Assembly: GCF_001927245.1 (NCBI RefSeq)
Contig: NZ_MJUX01000004.1
Coordinates: 124,001-188,000, forward strand
Direction of reading: 5' to 3'
From: Acuticoccus yangtzensis
GTDB lineage: Bacteria > Pseudomonadota > Alphaproteobacteria > Rhizobiales > Amorphaceae
Length of the DNA: 64,000 bases
In this document: positions 1 to 8,353 of the stretch, piece by piece
How the letters are laid out: each line of letters opens with the position of its first letter
How positions within the stretch are numbered: position 1 is the first letter of the stretch
Notes under the pieces: model-generated
Database searches by the model: none
The model's input: only the letters and a program-made list of their open reading frames with translations
What the model was told of the DNA's origin: nothing
Made by a program: the position numbers and the translations under genes

Positions 1-329
1 TGGGTGGCGGAGGGTGTGGTCGGCGCGGCGGGCGGGGTGGTCCGGGTGGACATGGCGGCTCCTCGGGTCAGCGCCGCCATCCTACCGCCCGCCCCGCGGA
101 TTCATACACGTTTTAGTGAAATGCCCGGTTTCGGGATGCGCCGCCGCCGCTGCACCAGGTCGGGAGGACCGCAGCGAGGCGAGGCTCGGTCACGCCAAAC
201 GGATCGCGCTCAGCGGGCGACGGTGACCATGCTGGTCCGCTCCAGGCCCGCGTGTTCCGCCCAGGCAGCGGCAGCCGCGCCCAGCCCGGCCCGGCCGCCT
301 TAACGTTCGGCCGAAGCGGCGTCGCGGGC
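1..329. other. left-edge stretch without a convincing gene
   Basis: This stretch lies downstream of the minus-strand zinc-ribbon gene. Several short open frames exist on both strands, but their translations are Arg/Ala/Pro-rich in the way GC-rich non-coding frames are, and none has a ribosome binding site or a recognisable domain. A slightly AT-richer patch lies near 100-125. I see no tRNA fold and no clear terminator. Confidence 0.5.
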
Positions 330-1313
330 TCAGTCGGCGCGGGTGACGGTGGCGACGGTGGGGGCGCGCACGCTGCGGACCGAGAGCGAGGTGCCCGTGG
401 TGATCGGCACGCGCAGGCGCTGCTCCGGGCCACCGGTGAACACCTTCCCGTCGAGCCGCACGCGGTAGGTGCCGTCGGCCGAGATGATGACGGCGCCCGG
501 CTCGGCCGGGACGGCCACCCACCCGTCCTCGGCGGTGATGGAGAGGGACCGTCCCGTCGCCGCCGTCCGCGAGGCCTCGAACAAGCCGAACCGGGCGAGG
601 CCGTTCTGCTCCAGGTAGACCGCCGCCCCGGCGAGGGCGACGACGGCGATCAGTCCCATGACCACGGTGCCGCCCAGCGTCTTGGCGATGTTGCGCCTGC
701 GCGGAACGACCATGATCTCGCGGGTGCGCGGCTCGGCGACGACGACGCGCGGCTCTCGCTTGGGGGCCACGGTGAGACCGGATGCGCTGCGCTGAGCGGA
801 GGCGCGAGCCTGTCCGGGAACGATTGTCCCGGCGTCGAGGTCGGCGCGTCCGCGCTCCTCGTCCGAATCGGCGGCGGGGTCCGTCTCCTCATCGGCAGCG
901 TCATCCGCGTCGGACCATGCGTCCTGATCGTCGGCGGCGCTTACCGGGGGTGCGCCGCGGGTGCGCTCGGCGCGCGGCAGATCGCCCCGCCCTGTCCCCA
1001 CGTCGACCCAGACTTCGCGCGCATCGGCGGCGGGGTCGTCGGCGGGATCGGGCGCGGTCAGCTCGTCATCGAGCGCGCCCTGGAGGCGCGAGGCGATGTC
1101 TTGCGGAGCGGCGGAGCGGGCGCGGGTGTCCTCGCCGGCGGGCGCACGCTGGCGCGTCCGCTTCGTCGGATCGACGGCGGCGGGCGAATCGGGCGTGGTC
1201 GGCGTGTTGGGCGTTCCGGTGGGAAAATCGATCCCGCAGACCGGACACCTGTAGGCGCCGGACACGACCGGTTCGCCGCACCCGCGGCAACGAAAGAAGG
1301 CTCGTGAGGCCAA
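330..1313 (-). CDS. zinc-ribbon, single-pass membrane protein of unknown function
   Basis: The 327-residue protein starts with a short zinc ribbon (C9, C12, C23, C26). A long acidic, Pro/Asp/Glu-rich and probably disordered segment follows (about 35-205), then one membrane helix at about 211-233, then a roughly 95-residue C-terminal domain outside the membrane. The layout suggests a cytoplasmic metal-binding head on a flexible tether. The start is a TTG: an AGGAGG at 1320-1325 (read on the minus strand) sits six bases before it, and no better start is available. I do not recognise a named family. It may be co-transcribed with the methyltransferase and PH-domain genes upstream, although a gap of about 160 bases separates them. 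Confidence 0.75.
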   Translation of the reverse strand: MASRAFFRCRGCGEPVVSGAYRCPVCGIDFPTGTPNTPTTPDSPAAVDPTKRTRQRAPAGEDTRARSAAPQDIASRLQGALDDELTAPDPADDPAADAREVWVDVGTGRGDLPRAERTRGAPPVSAADDQDAWSDADDAADEETDPAADSDEERGRADLDAGTIVPGQARASAQRSASGLTVAPKREPRVVVAEPRTREIMVVPRRRNIAKTLGGTVVMGLIAVVALAGAAVYLEQNGLARFGLFEASRTAATGRSLSITAEDGWVAVPAEPGAVIISADGTYRVRLDGKVFTGGPEQRLRVPITTGTSLSVRSVRAPTVATVTRAD

Positions 1314-1472
1314 CCGGCGCCTCCTGGTTCATCGGTTCTCGGCGAATGCCACCAACGGGCACGCCGGTCAAACGGCAAGCGTGATCGCACCCGAAGTGAC
1401 GCGAGGCCGCGACGGGCCGGGTCGCTTCCCGGTCCGTCGGCCGCGCCCTTCGGCGGCGTTCAGGATGCGGCG

Positions 1473-1985
1473 TCAGCGGCTCTTGCGGTAGAGCCAATAA
1501 CGCCCGCGCTCGGCGGCATCGGAGCGCGGCAGCTCGTCGAACCCGTCCATGTCGAGCGCGATTCCGGAGGCCACATAACCACCCGGAGCGGTGCGCTCGG
1601 CGATCAGCGGCGACAGCCAGGCCCGCTTGACGAGGTCGGCGGTGGGGTCGCCTGTGCCCAGATCGCAGTGGACCAGCGCCGCCAGCGCCCCGACCCGCGG
1701 CCCGCAAAAGGCGAGCGTGTCGCGAATCTCGCCGACGATCATGTGATCGCCGTCGGGGATCGAGGCCGGATGGGCCGTCACCGCCCGGTCGAACACGAAG
1801 ATTTCGCGGTCCGGCAGGATGGTGCGCAGATGGTCGAACGTGCGCCCGTTGCCGAGGCCGAGCTCCAGCACCGGCCCCGCGACGTCGAGCGCCGCGGCGA
1901 CCTGTTCGAGAAACGCCTTCTGCGCCGTCATGCGGGCGATGAAGACGTCGAGCCGGCTGATGGGCCGGCTGGCCGGCTGGCTCAT
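1473..1985 (-). CDS. small class I SAM-dependent methyltransferase-like protein
   Basis: The 170-residue protein has a Rossmann-type motif I (LELGLGNGRTFDHL, near residues 35-48) followed by an acidic beta-2 end (FVFDRAV), as in class I SAM methyltransferases. The size fits a compact stand-alone family (I recall Methyltransf_17) that lacks a large substrate domain. The ATG start at 1985 is chosen because it overlaps the stop of the preceding PH-domain gene by four bases (ATGA), which implies translational coupling. A longer frame reaching 2234 runs through that gene out of phase and is not credible. Substrate unknown. Confidence 0.75.
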   Translation of the reverse strand: MSQPASRPISRLDVFIARMTAQKAFLEQVAAALDVAGPVLELGLGNGRTFDHLRTILPDREIFVFDRAVTAHPASIPDGDHMIVGEIRDTLAFCGPRVGALAALVHCDLGTGDPTADLVKRAWLSPLIAERTAPGGYVASGIALDMDGFDELPRSDAAERGRYWLYRKSR

Positions 1986-2359
1986 ACGCGAAGAGCGCTG
2001 CGCAGCCGTTCGGGGTCCGGCATGCCGGGCTGAACCAACTCCGGATTGTCGCCCGCGGTGTAGATCTTGAGGATGCCGCAGTTGAAGATGCGGTCGACGA
2101 AGGATTGATCCACCCGCACGGTGCGAATCGATTCCAGCTCGATCTCGAGCCGCTCCTTGTTGAAGACGCCGCGGGTCAGCAAGACGCGCTCGTCGCCCAC
2201 GGTGAGGAGCGTGCACTTGATCTTGATGTACCACACGACCAGCCAGACGATCCCGACGCCGACGGGAATGAGCAGGCAGGCGAGCAGAAAGCGGCCCGGC
2301 TCGTCCGCGAACATGCGCGGGTGCTCTTGGTAGCGGGGCTTGGGGACATTGTCGGACAT
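1982..2359 (-). CDS. PH-domain (bPH2/DUF304-type) membrane protein, copy 2
   Basis: The protein has about 125 residues. A short cytoplasmic N-terminus (FADEPGRF) leads into one or two closely packed membrane helices (LLACLLIPVGVGIVWLVVWY), followed by a bacterial PH-like beta domain ending in RLRSAL. Such proteins are membrane-anchored and mostly of unknown role. The start used is ATG 2359, with AAAGAG nine bases before it; a GTG at 2392 would add 11 residues. It overlaps the downstream methyltransferase by four bases. It is clearly a paralogue of the next gene to the right, sharing the motifs FADEPGRF, LLIPVGVGI, SIRTVRVDQ, CGILK and YTAGDNP. Confidence 0.8.
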   Translation of the reverse strand: MSDNVPKPRYQEHPRMFADEPGRFLLACLLIPVGVGIVWLVVWYIKIKCTLLTVGDERVLLTRGVFNKERLEIELESIRTVRVDQSFVDRIFNCGILKIYTAGDNPELVQPGMPDPERLRSALRV

Positions 2360-2434
2360 GGTCATCGGCTCTTTGCGCTCATTGTCGATCACGGTCGGGG
2401 CTTGCCAGGTCCAGCGCCCCTTACGGAACAGAAC

Positions 2435-2465
2435 CCGCGAGGCAACACAATTGTTGCCTCCGCGG
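2435..2465 (-). terminator. strong hairpin between the two PH-domain genes
   Basis: The arms GAGGCAACA (2439-2447) and TGTTGCCTC (2452-2460) pair perfectly around a four-base loop. The stem is extended by CCGC/CGCGG with one bulged base. Read on the minus strand it lies 12 bases past the stop of the upstream PH gene and is followed by a moderately T-rich run without a real T tract. It may act as a partial terminator or an mRNA-processing element. Confidence 0.4.
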
Positions 2466-2477
2466 TGAGACGCAAGG

Positions 2478-2861
2478 TCAGATGCCGGATTCGCGTGCGG
2501 TGCGCAGAGCCATTCTGAGGCGGGTCGGGTCCGGCAGCCCGCCCTGTTCCAGGTCCGGGTTGTCGCCTGCGGTATAGACCTTGAGGATGCCGCAATCGAA
2601 GATCCGGTCGATGAAGGTCTGGTCCACCCGCACCGTGCGGATGGAGCTCATCTCCACGTCGACGCTTTCCTTGGAGAACACCCCGCGGCGCAGGCTGATT
2701 CGCTCATCGTCGATGATGACGTGGGTGCTGCGGTTGATGATGTACCAGACCAACAGCCAGATGATCCCGACCCCGACGGGGATGAGGAGACACGCGAGGA
2801 TGAAGCGCCCCGGCTCGTCGGCGAACATCGTCGGGTGGGCGGAGTAGATGGGGGTGCTCAT
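2478..2861 (-). CDS. PH-domain (bPH2/DUF304-type) membrane protein, copy 1
   Basis: The 127-residue protein has the same architecture as its left-hand neighbour: an N-terminal FADEPGRF box, a hydrophobic segment of about 22 residues, then a PH-like domain containing SIRTVRVDQTFIDRIFDCG and YTAGDNP. The ATG at 2861 is chosen because the paralogue begins at the equivalent place; a longer frame to 2921 adds residues with no counterpart. No strong Shine-Dalgarno is visible. The two copies look like a tandem duplication that has since diverged, mainly in the middle of the PH domain. Confidence 0.8.
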   Translation of the reverse strand: MSTPIYSAHPTMFADEPGRFILACLLIPVGVGIIWLLVWYIINRSTHVIIDDERISLRRGVFSKESVDVEMSSIRTVRVDQTFIDRIFDCGILKVYTAGDNPDLEQGGLPDPTRLRMALRTARESGI

Positions 2862-3042
2862 ACGCAAGGTCCGGGGCTGGGTCGGGTCCCCGGCATTATA
2901 AGCACCGGATATTCCCCGCATACCCCCGAACCGCCAAGGCGGTGACGGGTTCGGCTGCGCCTCGCGCCGGCCTTGTGGCCGCCGACGGTGGCCGCGCCGG
3001 ACGCGCGGCGCGCCGAACCGCTCAGTGCATGCGCCGAACCAC

Positions 3043-3306
3043 TCAGTGCATGCGTTGCATGGTCACCGTGCGCCACGAGCCGGCGGAGATGAGACGTTGG
3101 TAGCTGATGTTCACGGAGTGCAACTTGCCCTCGATCTCACGCTTCCAGAAGTCGAGGAACGTTTCCAGCACCGGAAATTCGGGCGCGCAGTCGTATTCCT
3201 GCCAGATGTAGCTTTGAAGGATCCCCGGATGGTCTGGCATCCGGTAGTAGATTTCAGCGGTGGTGAGGCTGTAGCCCGCCAGTTGCCGTTCTAACGCTGA
3301 AGCCAT
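3043..3306 (-). CDS. usg: Usg family protein
   Basis: The 87-residue soluble protein matches the Usg family as I know it from alphaproteobacteria, with LAGYSLTTAEIYYRMPDHP, an LQSYIWQEYD core and a FLDFWKREIEGKLHSV box. The length is normal for the family. The function is unknown; the name comes from a gene near trp genes in Caulobacter. GGGGAG lies six bases before the ATG. It is probably a single-gene unit: the bases to the right are relatively AT-rich (about 3310-3440) and probably hold its promoter. Confidence 0.9.
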   Translation of the reverse strand: MASALERQLAGYSLTTAEIYYRMPDHPGILQSYIWQEYDCAPEFPVLETFLDFWKREIEGKLHSVNISYQRLISAGSWRTVTMQRMH

Positions 3307-3443
3307 CGGTCACTCCCCATCAGACAAGTAAAAGTCTGCCATGAGATTGCGTCTTTGCAAGACCACGGCGGAATTTTATGCAAGCTGGACAACAGATTGG
3401 CGAGCAGCAGTGCAGGAGAGTGCTAATTGCCGTCTGCTGAAGC

Positions 3444-4415
3444 TTATAGCCCCCCGTCTTCCGGCAGCTTATCGGCCACGACCGCTCGCCGCTCGCCCAT
3501 CGGCCTGATCGGACCCACTGTGGTGTCGGTGATCAACTGGTGCTCGACCTCCGCATTCAGCTCGGCCCCGAGCAACAGAATCATCAGCGACACGTAGAGC
3601 CACATCATGAAACCAATGATGGCACCCAGCGAACCATAGGTGGCGTTGTAGTTGGCGAAGTGGGACAGGTAGAACGAAAAAGCCGCGGAGGCGACGACCC
3701 ACAGGAGCGCCGTCAACGCACTCCCCCAGATGACCCAGCGCAGGCGCGGCGGACGGCGCGACGCACCGTAGCGGAAGAGCAGGCTGAGCCCCATCATCAG
3801 CACCACGAAGAGAACCGGCCACCGGGCGAGTGCGATCAGCCGTTCCCCGGCCGAGGCGAGGCCAAGCACACCCATCACCGCCGGCACCACCACGATGGCG
3901 CCGAGGAGCACCGCCGCGCCGACGATCGCCGCAAGGGTGAACACCAGCGACACCAGAGTGAGCTTGAAGAAGCCCCGCTTCTCGGTCTCGCCATAGACGA
4001 CGTTCAGCGCCGAGAAGAGGCCCTTCACCCCGGCATTGGCACTCCAGAGCGCCACCAGAAGACCGACCACGAAGCCGATGCCGAGCGCCCCGTCGCGCTG
4101 CGAGGCGAGGCGGCTGAGCTGCTCGGTGATGAGGCCGACCGCGTCCGTCGGCAACACGCCCGACAGCGCCGCCACATGGTCGTGCACCTGCGACACGTCG
4201 AAGACGAGGCCGTAGAGCGCCACGAAGGCGGCCAGCCCCGGAAAGATCGCCAGGAGAAGGAAGAACGTCGCTCCGCCTGCGATCAGCGAGATGTTGTTGG
4301 TGTTGATGTCGGTGAAGACGCGCATCAGAATCGCGCGCCAGGCCGGCCACGGGATCTCGAAGATGCCTTCCGCATATCGCCCGTCCGGTCCGGCATCGAG
4401 ATCGGTCTGCGCCAT
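3444..4415 (-). CDS. YihY/virulence factor BrkB family membrane protein
   Basis: The 323-residue integral membrane protein has about six hydrophobic segments and the family's early motif (INTNNISLIAGGATFFLLLA), plus the conserved YGSLGAIIGFMMWLYVS stretch near the end. This family was once called RNase BN, wrongly for most members; its real role is unsettled, with transport or envelope roles proposed. The start is ATG 4415 with AAGGGGAG five bases upstream; a longer frame to 4619 is rejected because its extra residues are Arg-rich and non-homologous. The gene is divergent from the HD-like gene at 4591. Confidence 0.88.
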   Translation of the reverse strand: MAQTDLDAGPDGRYAEGIFEIPWPAWRAILMRVFTDINTNNISLIAGGATFFLLLAIFPGLAAFVALYGLVFDVSQVHDHVAALSGVLPTDAVGLITEQLSRLASQRDGALGIGFVVGLLVALWSANAGVKGLFSALNVVYGETEKRGFFKLTLVSLVFTLAAIVGAAVLLGAIVVVPAVMGVLGLASAGERLIALARWPVLFVVLMMGLSLLFRYGASRRPPRLRWVIWGSALTALLWVVASAAFSFYLSHFANYNATYGSLGAIIGFMMWLYVSLMILLLGAELNAEVEHQLITDTTVGPIRPMGERRAVVADKLPEDGGL

Positions 4416-4590
4416 GGTGCTCCCCTTCGTGTGTATCAGCGCAACCCCTGTCGCGGCCGGACGGTTCCCGTGCAAGCGGGAACGGTTACGCCGGCGGGGA
4501 TGCGTCGCGGCCCGTCCTACCCCATATGCCCCGCACCCTTTTCCGCAACGCGCCGGTTCAGCGCTCAGATAGGCTCTCGCTCCGCCCGCC

Positions 4591-5553
4591 ATGCCGTCGC
4601 CCGTGTCGCCCTTCCGCACCGCTCTGCCGGCCGCCGCCCCGTCGCCACGGCATGAGAGGCCGCCGCTCGACGCCGCGCTGGCGCCGACGCTGAGCGAAAT
4701 CGCCGAGCTGAAGCGACGGCCCGCACGGCTTCAGGGCCACAGGTCGATGGCCGACGAAGGGTTCCGCCGCGCCTTCGCCGCGCTGATGGCCCATGAGGAT
4801 GCCGACGAGGTGGCGGTGCGCGAAGTGGCGGCGGCCGCGGCGCAGATCGCGCTCGCCCCGGTCAACGGGCCCCAGCTCATCGCCGCCGGGCTCGACCCGG
4901 ACGACCGGCGCGTCCTCTATGCGCGGGCCGCCGCGCGCAGCCTCGGCCCGCTCGACGACGATTTCGCCGCGTCGCTGGCCGATGCGCTGGACGGCCTCGC
5001 CCCCGAGACGCCGGCCTTCCACGCGGTGGACCTCTTGTGCAGTCAGCCGCGCGGCGGGGCGCTCAGCGAAAAGGCCGCGCGGATCGTGCGCCCGCCGGAG
5101 GAAATGCAGTCCGAGCATGCGTGGTGCGTCGCCGTGATCGGCGCGCTGCTGCAGATCCGGCGCGGCCTTTCGCCGGGCAACGCCTTCCTCACCGGCCTCG
5201 CCCACCATCTGCCGGACGCCTACGCCCTCCCCGGCCGCACCGAGGATGCCATGCCGGCCGCGGAGTCCCAGCGGGCGGCCACGCGGGCACTGGCCCGCGC
5301 GCTGGACCCCTGCCCCGCGCCTCTGGCGACGGCGATCGAATCCGCGATGCTCCGCCGCCACGACCTCGCCGACCCCGGCGCGGAGGCGTTCGTCGCGGCC
5401 GACCTCATCGACCGCGTGCTGCAGCAGCGCCACTATGCCAACGCCGCCGGATTCTCCCTCTCCGACGCGATGGACGCGCGCGAATTCGTCACCGCGCCGG
5501 AGCTGCAGGACTTCCAGCTCGACATTCTCGCCCGCTTCCGCCTCACCTTCTGA
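4591..5553 (+). CDS. HD-domain-like protein, probably degenerate
   Basis: The 320-residue, Ala-rich soluble protein has a C-terminal half that resembles an HD-superfamily fold. It shows a first His in EHAWCVAV (about 179), a His pair in LAHHLPDAYALP where the usual HD dyad should be, and a late Asp in ADLIDRVLQQ. Active HD phosphohydrolases use H...HD...D, so the replacement of Asp by a second His argues for altered metal binding or loss of catalysis. The N-terminal half has helical repeats of unknown type. No Shine-Dalgarno precedes ATG 4591, so the true start may lie further inside (for example Met53). Confidence 0.6.
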   Translation: MPSPVSPFRTALPAAAPSPRHERPPLDAALAPTLSEIAELKRRPARLQGHRSMADEGFRRAFAALMAHEDADEVAVREVAAAAAQIALAPVNGPQLIAAGLDPDDRRVLYARAAARSLGPLDDDFAASLADALDGLAPETPAFHAVDLLCSQPRGGALSEKAARIVRPPEEMQSEHAWCVAVIGALLQIRRGLSPGNAFLTGLAHHLPDAYALPGRTEDAMPAAESQRAATRALARALDPCPAPLATAIESAMLRRHDLADPGAEAFVAADLIDRVLQQRHYANAAGFSLSDAMDAREFVTAPELQDFQLDILARFRLTF

Positions 5554-5882
5554 CTGTGCCGATCGGGCCACGGGCGCCACGGGTGGACGGCGCGCGATCC
5601 GTCGTGCGGGGGGCAATTGCGGCGGTCACGCCCCCGATCAGTCCCGCGATCGACTGGGCGCGAAAGTCGCAGCATGGCGGAAAAGCACGTATTTCGATGC
5701 CTTGGCCGGCGGGGCGGGTTGGCAAATCCTTCGCTGCCGTCGATAAGCTGCGCTCTACAGCCATCGTTTTACCTTGTGGGAAATCCATGGTTTGACGATG
5801 TGCGCTGGTATCGGAATGAACCCGTGTGTTGGAGTAATGCCAGCTTCACCGCCGAAATTGTGACACGATTGCCGACGACCTC
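5554..5882. other. intergenic stretch, probably promoter of the isomerase gene
   Basis: The first 90 bases are GC-rich and featureless. From about 5745 the composition becomes more AT-rich, as expected for a promoter region before the gene at 5883. I see no convincing open frame, terminator or repeat. Confidence 0.4.
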
Positions 5883-6731
5883 ATGCTGCGCTTCGCCTAC
5901 ACCACGAACGGTTGCGCCTATCACCGCCTGGACGATGCTCTCGAGCTGATCGCCGAGGCCGGATATCAGGGCGTCGCCCTGACGCTGGACGCCCACCATT
6001 TCGACCCTCTCGCCGACGATTACGAGGCCGCTGCCGAGCGGTTGGCCACACGCCTGAAGGCGCTTGACCTCGGCGTCGTGATCGACACGGCGGCGCCCTA
6101 CCTCCTCGATCCGCGCGACGCGTCGGAGCCGAGCCTGCTGCATCCGACCGACGAGGGGCGCGCGCGCCGCGTCGACCTGGTGCGCCGCGCGGTGGACATC
6201 GCCCGCATCACGGGGGCCGAGGCGGTGACCTTCTCCACCGGGCGGCGCCGCCGCGCCGTGAGCCAGGAGAATGCCGGCGCCTTCCTGATCGACGGGCTGA
6301 CCAAGGTGGCCGAAATCGGCGCCGCCGCGGGCATTCCCGTTGCGCTGGAGCCGGTGCCGGGCGACATGATCGGCACGCTCGACGATTTCGCCCTCCTGCG
6401 CGAGGCGCTGAAGCCGATGGTGGACGTCCCGCCGGTGCTGTCGCTCAATGCCGGCCACTGCCTGGTGACGAACGAGCGCGACCCCGCCTCGGCGGTGAAG
6501 GAGTTCGCGCCTGTGCTGGCAGCGGTGTCGCTGGCGGACATGGTGCGCGGCGTCCACACGCACCGCCCGTTCGGCGAAGGCGAGCTCGACCTTGCGGGCG
6601 TCCTCAAGGCGCTCGACGATGCGGGCTATGAAAAGCTCATCTGCGTGGATCTGCCGCATCAATCGCTGAGCGCGCACGAGACCATCCCGGCGATGATGGA
6701 CATTCTCCAGGAGAACCTGCCGAGCGACTGA
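5883..6731 (+). CDS. sugar phosphate isomerase/epimerase-type TIM-barrel protein
   Basis: The 282-residue protein belongs to the AP-endonuclease-2/xylose-isomerase-like TIM-barrel superfamily. Supporting motifs are an early GCAYHRLDDALELIAEAGY helix, the strand-plus-Glu pair VALEPVPGDM (metal-binding Glu), SLNAGHCLV where the family usually has a D-x-GH metal site, and a late THRPFGEGELDL matching the HxPxGEGxxD box. The Asp-to-Asn change in the third motif is worth noting. The substrate cannot be told from sequence. The ATG at 5883 has no obvious Shine-Dalgarno. Confidence 0.8.
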   Translation: MLRFAYTTNGCAYHRLDDALELIAEAGYQGVALTLDAHHFDPLADDYEAAAERLATRLKALDLGVVIDTAAPYLLDPRDASEPSLLHPTDEGRARRVDLVRRAVDIARITGAEAVTFSTGRRRRAVSQENAGAFLIDGLTKVAEIGAAAGIPVALEPVPGDMIGTLDDFALLREALKPMVDVPPVLSLNAGHCLVTNERDPASAVKEFAPVLAAVSLADMVRGVHTHRPFGEGELDLAGVLKALDDAGYEKLICVDLPHQSLSAHETIPAMMDILQENLPSD

Positions 6732-6911
6732 TCGCACGGGCGCGGTTCTTCAGCGCGCGTTCGGTGGCGGGCCGGGCCGGTCCACGCGCGCGGCCGCACG
6801 ACGCATGCGCGCAATGGGCACAGGCGCGGCCCGTTGCGGGCCTTTGGTGAGGCGCCACCTCCTTGCGGGTCATCCGGACGTCTCAGACCGGCAACCCATA
6901 AGGACGATCCC

Positions 6912-8234
6912 ATGCGCCTTCGCTTCTCCCGTGCCCTGGCGACCGCCCTCGCAAAAGCGACCGCCCTCGCAAAAGCGACCGCCCTCGCCCCGGCGACAGC
7001 CTTCGCACCGGCGGCCGTCGTCGGCCCGGCGGCCTTCATCGCCGCGCAAGCCGTGACTGTCGCGGACGCACACGCCCAGTCCCGCCCGCCGGTGGAAACC
7101 GGCCCGCCCAACGCCCCCGGCCAGTCGCCGGCCTTCGCAGCGCAGACCCGTGCCCCGCAGCCGGACGATGCGACCGCCGCCACCGGCGAGATCGTCGCTC
7201 GTGACCTCCCCCGCCTCTGGGCGCTGGAATTCCTGCCCGACCGGCGCATGCTCGTGACGGCCAAGGACGGGGCGATGCACATCGTCACCCAAGACGGCCA
7301 CGTGGGGCCGGAGATCGCGGGCGTTCCGGACGTCGACCCGCGCGGCCAGGGCGGCCTTCTCGACGTGGCGCTGGACCCGAACTTCGCCGAGAACGGCCTC
7401 GTCTACTTCTCCTTCAGCCAGCCGCGCGGGGACGGCGTCAACGGCACCGCCGTCGCGCGGGCCCGGCTGGAGCTGCGCCAAGGCAACACAGGCTCGCTCA
7501 GCGATGTGACGGTGATCTTCGAGCAGACGCCGGGCTATGCGGGCACGCGGCACTACGGCTCGCGCCTCGCCTTCGCGCAGGACGGGACGCTCTTCGTCAC
7601 CGTCGGCGAGCGGTCGGACCAGCCCATCCGCGACCAGGCGCAGGACCTCGCCTCGGGCCTCGGCAAGGTGTTCCGCATCAACACGGACGGCAGCATCCCC
7701 GCGGACAATCCGTTCGCGAACACCCCCGGAGCGCAGCCGGCCATCTGGTCCTACGGGCATCGCAACATTCAGTCCGCGGTGGTGGCGCAGGACGGCACGT
7801 TGTGGACGGTGGAGCACGGGGCGCGCGGCGGCGACGAGCTGAACGCACCTCTGCCCGGCCGCAATTACGGCTGGCCGGTGGTGACCTACGGCGTCTCCTA
7901 TGGCGGCCAGCCGATCGGCCGCGGCGTGACGGCGGCCGAGGGCACCGAACAGCCGGTCTATTATTGGGATCCGGTGATCGCCCCCTCGGGGATGGACCAA
8001 TATCGAGGCGATGCGTTCCCGGCCTGGCAGGGCCATTTCCTCATCGGCGGGCTGCGCACCCAGGCCGTGGTGGTCGTCGACGTGGAGGACGGCCGCGTCG
8101 TCACCGAGGAGTGGGTGCCGATGGCGATGCGTGTTCGCGACGTGAAGGTGGGGCCGGACGGCCTCGTCTATGCGGTGACCGAGACGAACACCAGCAGCCG
8201 GATCGTGAAGTTGACGCCGGGTTCCGGCTCGTAG
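6912..8234 (+). CDS. secreted PQQ-dependent aldose sugar dehydrogenase
   Basis: The 440-residue protein has a Sec signal peptide and the soluble quinoprotein glucose/aldose dehydrogenase (Asd/YliI-like) beta-propeller. Landmarks are GQGGLLDVALDPNF, HYGSRLAFAQDGTLFVTVGE, SYGHRN, EHGARGGDELN, GRNYGWP and a late YRGDAFPAWQGHFLIGGL. These enzymes oxidise aldoses in the periplasm with PQQ and Ca2+. The start is ATG 6912 with AAGGA seven bases upstream; the frame reaching 6834 is rejected. The signal peptide contains a hexapeptide repeat (ATALAK, ATALAK, ATALAP, ATAFAP). No pqq biosynthesis genes are in the window. Confidence 0.9.
   Translation: MRLRFSRALATALAKATALAKATALAPATAFAPAAVVGPAAFIAAQAVTVADAHAQSRPPVETGPPNAPGQSPAFAAQTRAPQPDDATAATGEIVARDLPRLWALEFLPDRRMLVTAKDGAMHIVTQDGHVGPEIAGVPDVDPRGQGGLLDVALDPNFAENGLVYFSFSQPRGDGVNGTAVARARLELRQGNTGSLSDVTVIFEQTPGYAGTRHYGSRLAFAQDGTLFVTVGERSDQPIRDQAQDLASGLGKVFRINTDGSIPADNPFANTPGAQPAIWSYGHRNIQSAVVAQDGTLWTVEHGARGGDELNAPLPGRNYGWPVVTYGVSYGGQPIGRGVTAAEGTEQPVYYWDPVIAPSGMDQYRGDAFPAWQGHFLIGGLRTQAVVVVDVEDGRVVTEEWVPMAMRVRDVKVGPDGLVYAVTETNTSSRIVKLTPGSGS
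6939..6992 (+). repeat. three tandem 18-base units in the signal-peptide coding region
   Basis: The unit GCGACCGCCCTCGCAAAA occurs at 6939-6956 and 6957-6974, with a third copy differing at the last three bases at 6975-6992. Each unit encodes ATALAK or ATALAP and so lengthens the hydrophobic core of the signal peptide. The identity of the first two units suggests recent slippage. Confidence 0.85.
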
Positions 8235-8353
8235 CACGCTCGCGCCCCGTGGCGTGACGGCGCCAAGCTCCCGGCAGACGGGTGCGAGGCGGTCGGAATG
8301 CGGGGGCCGGCAGAACGGTGGCTTCGGATGGGGCCGGATGATGCGGAGCGGGC

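Noticed and set aside
252-1307. Long plus-strand open frame of 351 codons
   Set aside because: It is antisense to the zinc-ribbon gene and its translation is a low-complexity Gly/Arg/Ala string without an RBS; it is a GC-rich shadow frame.
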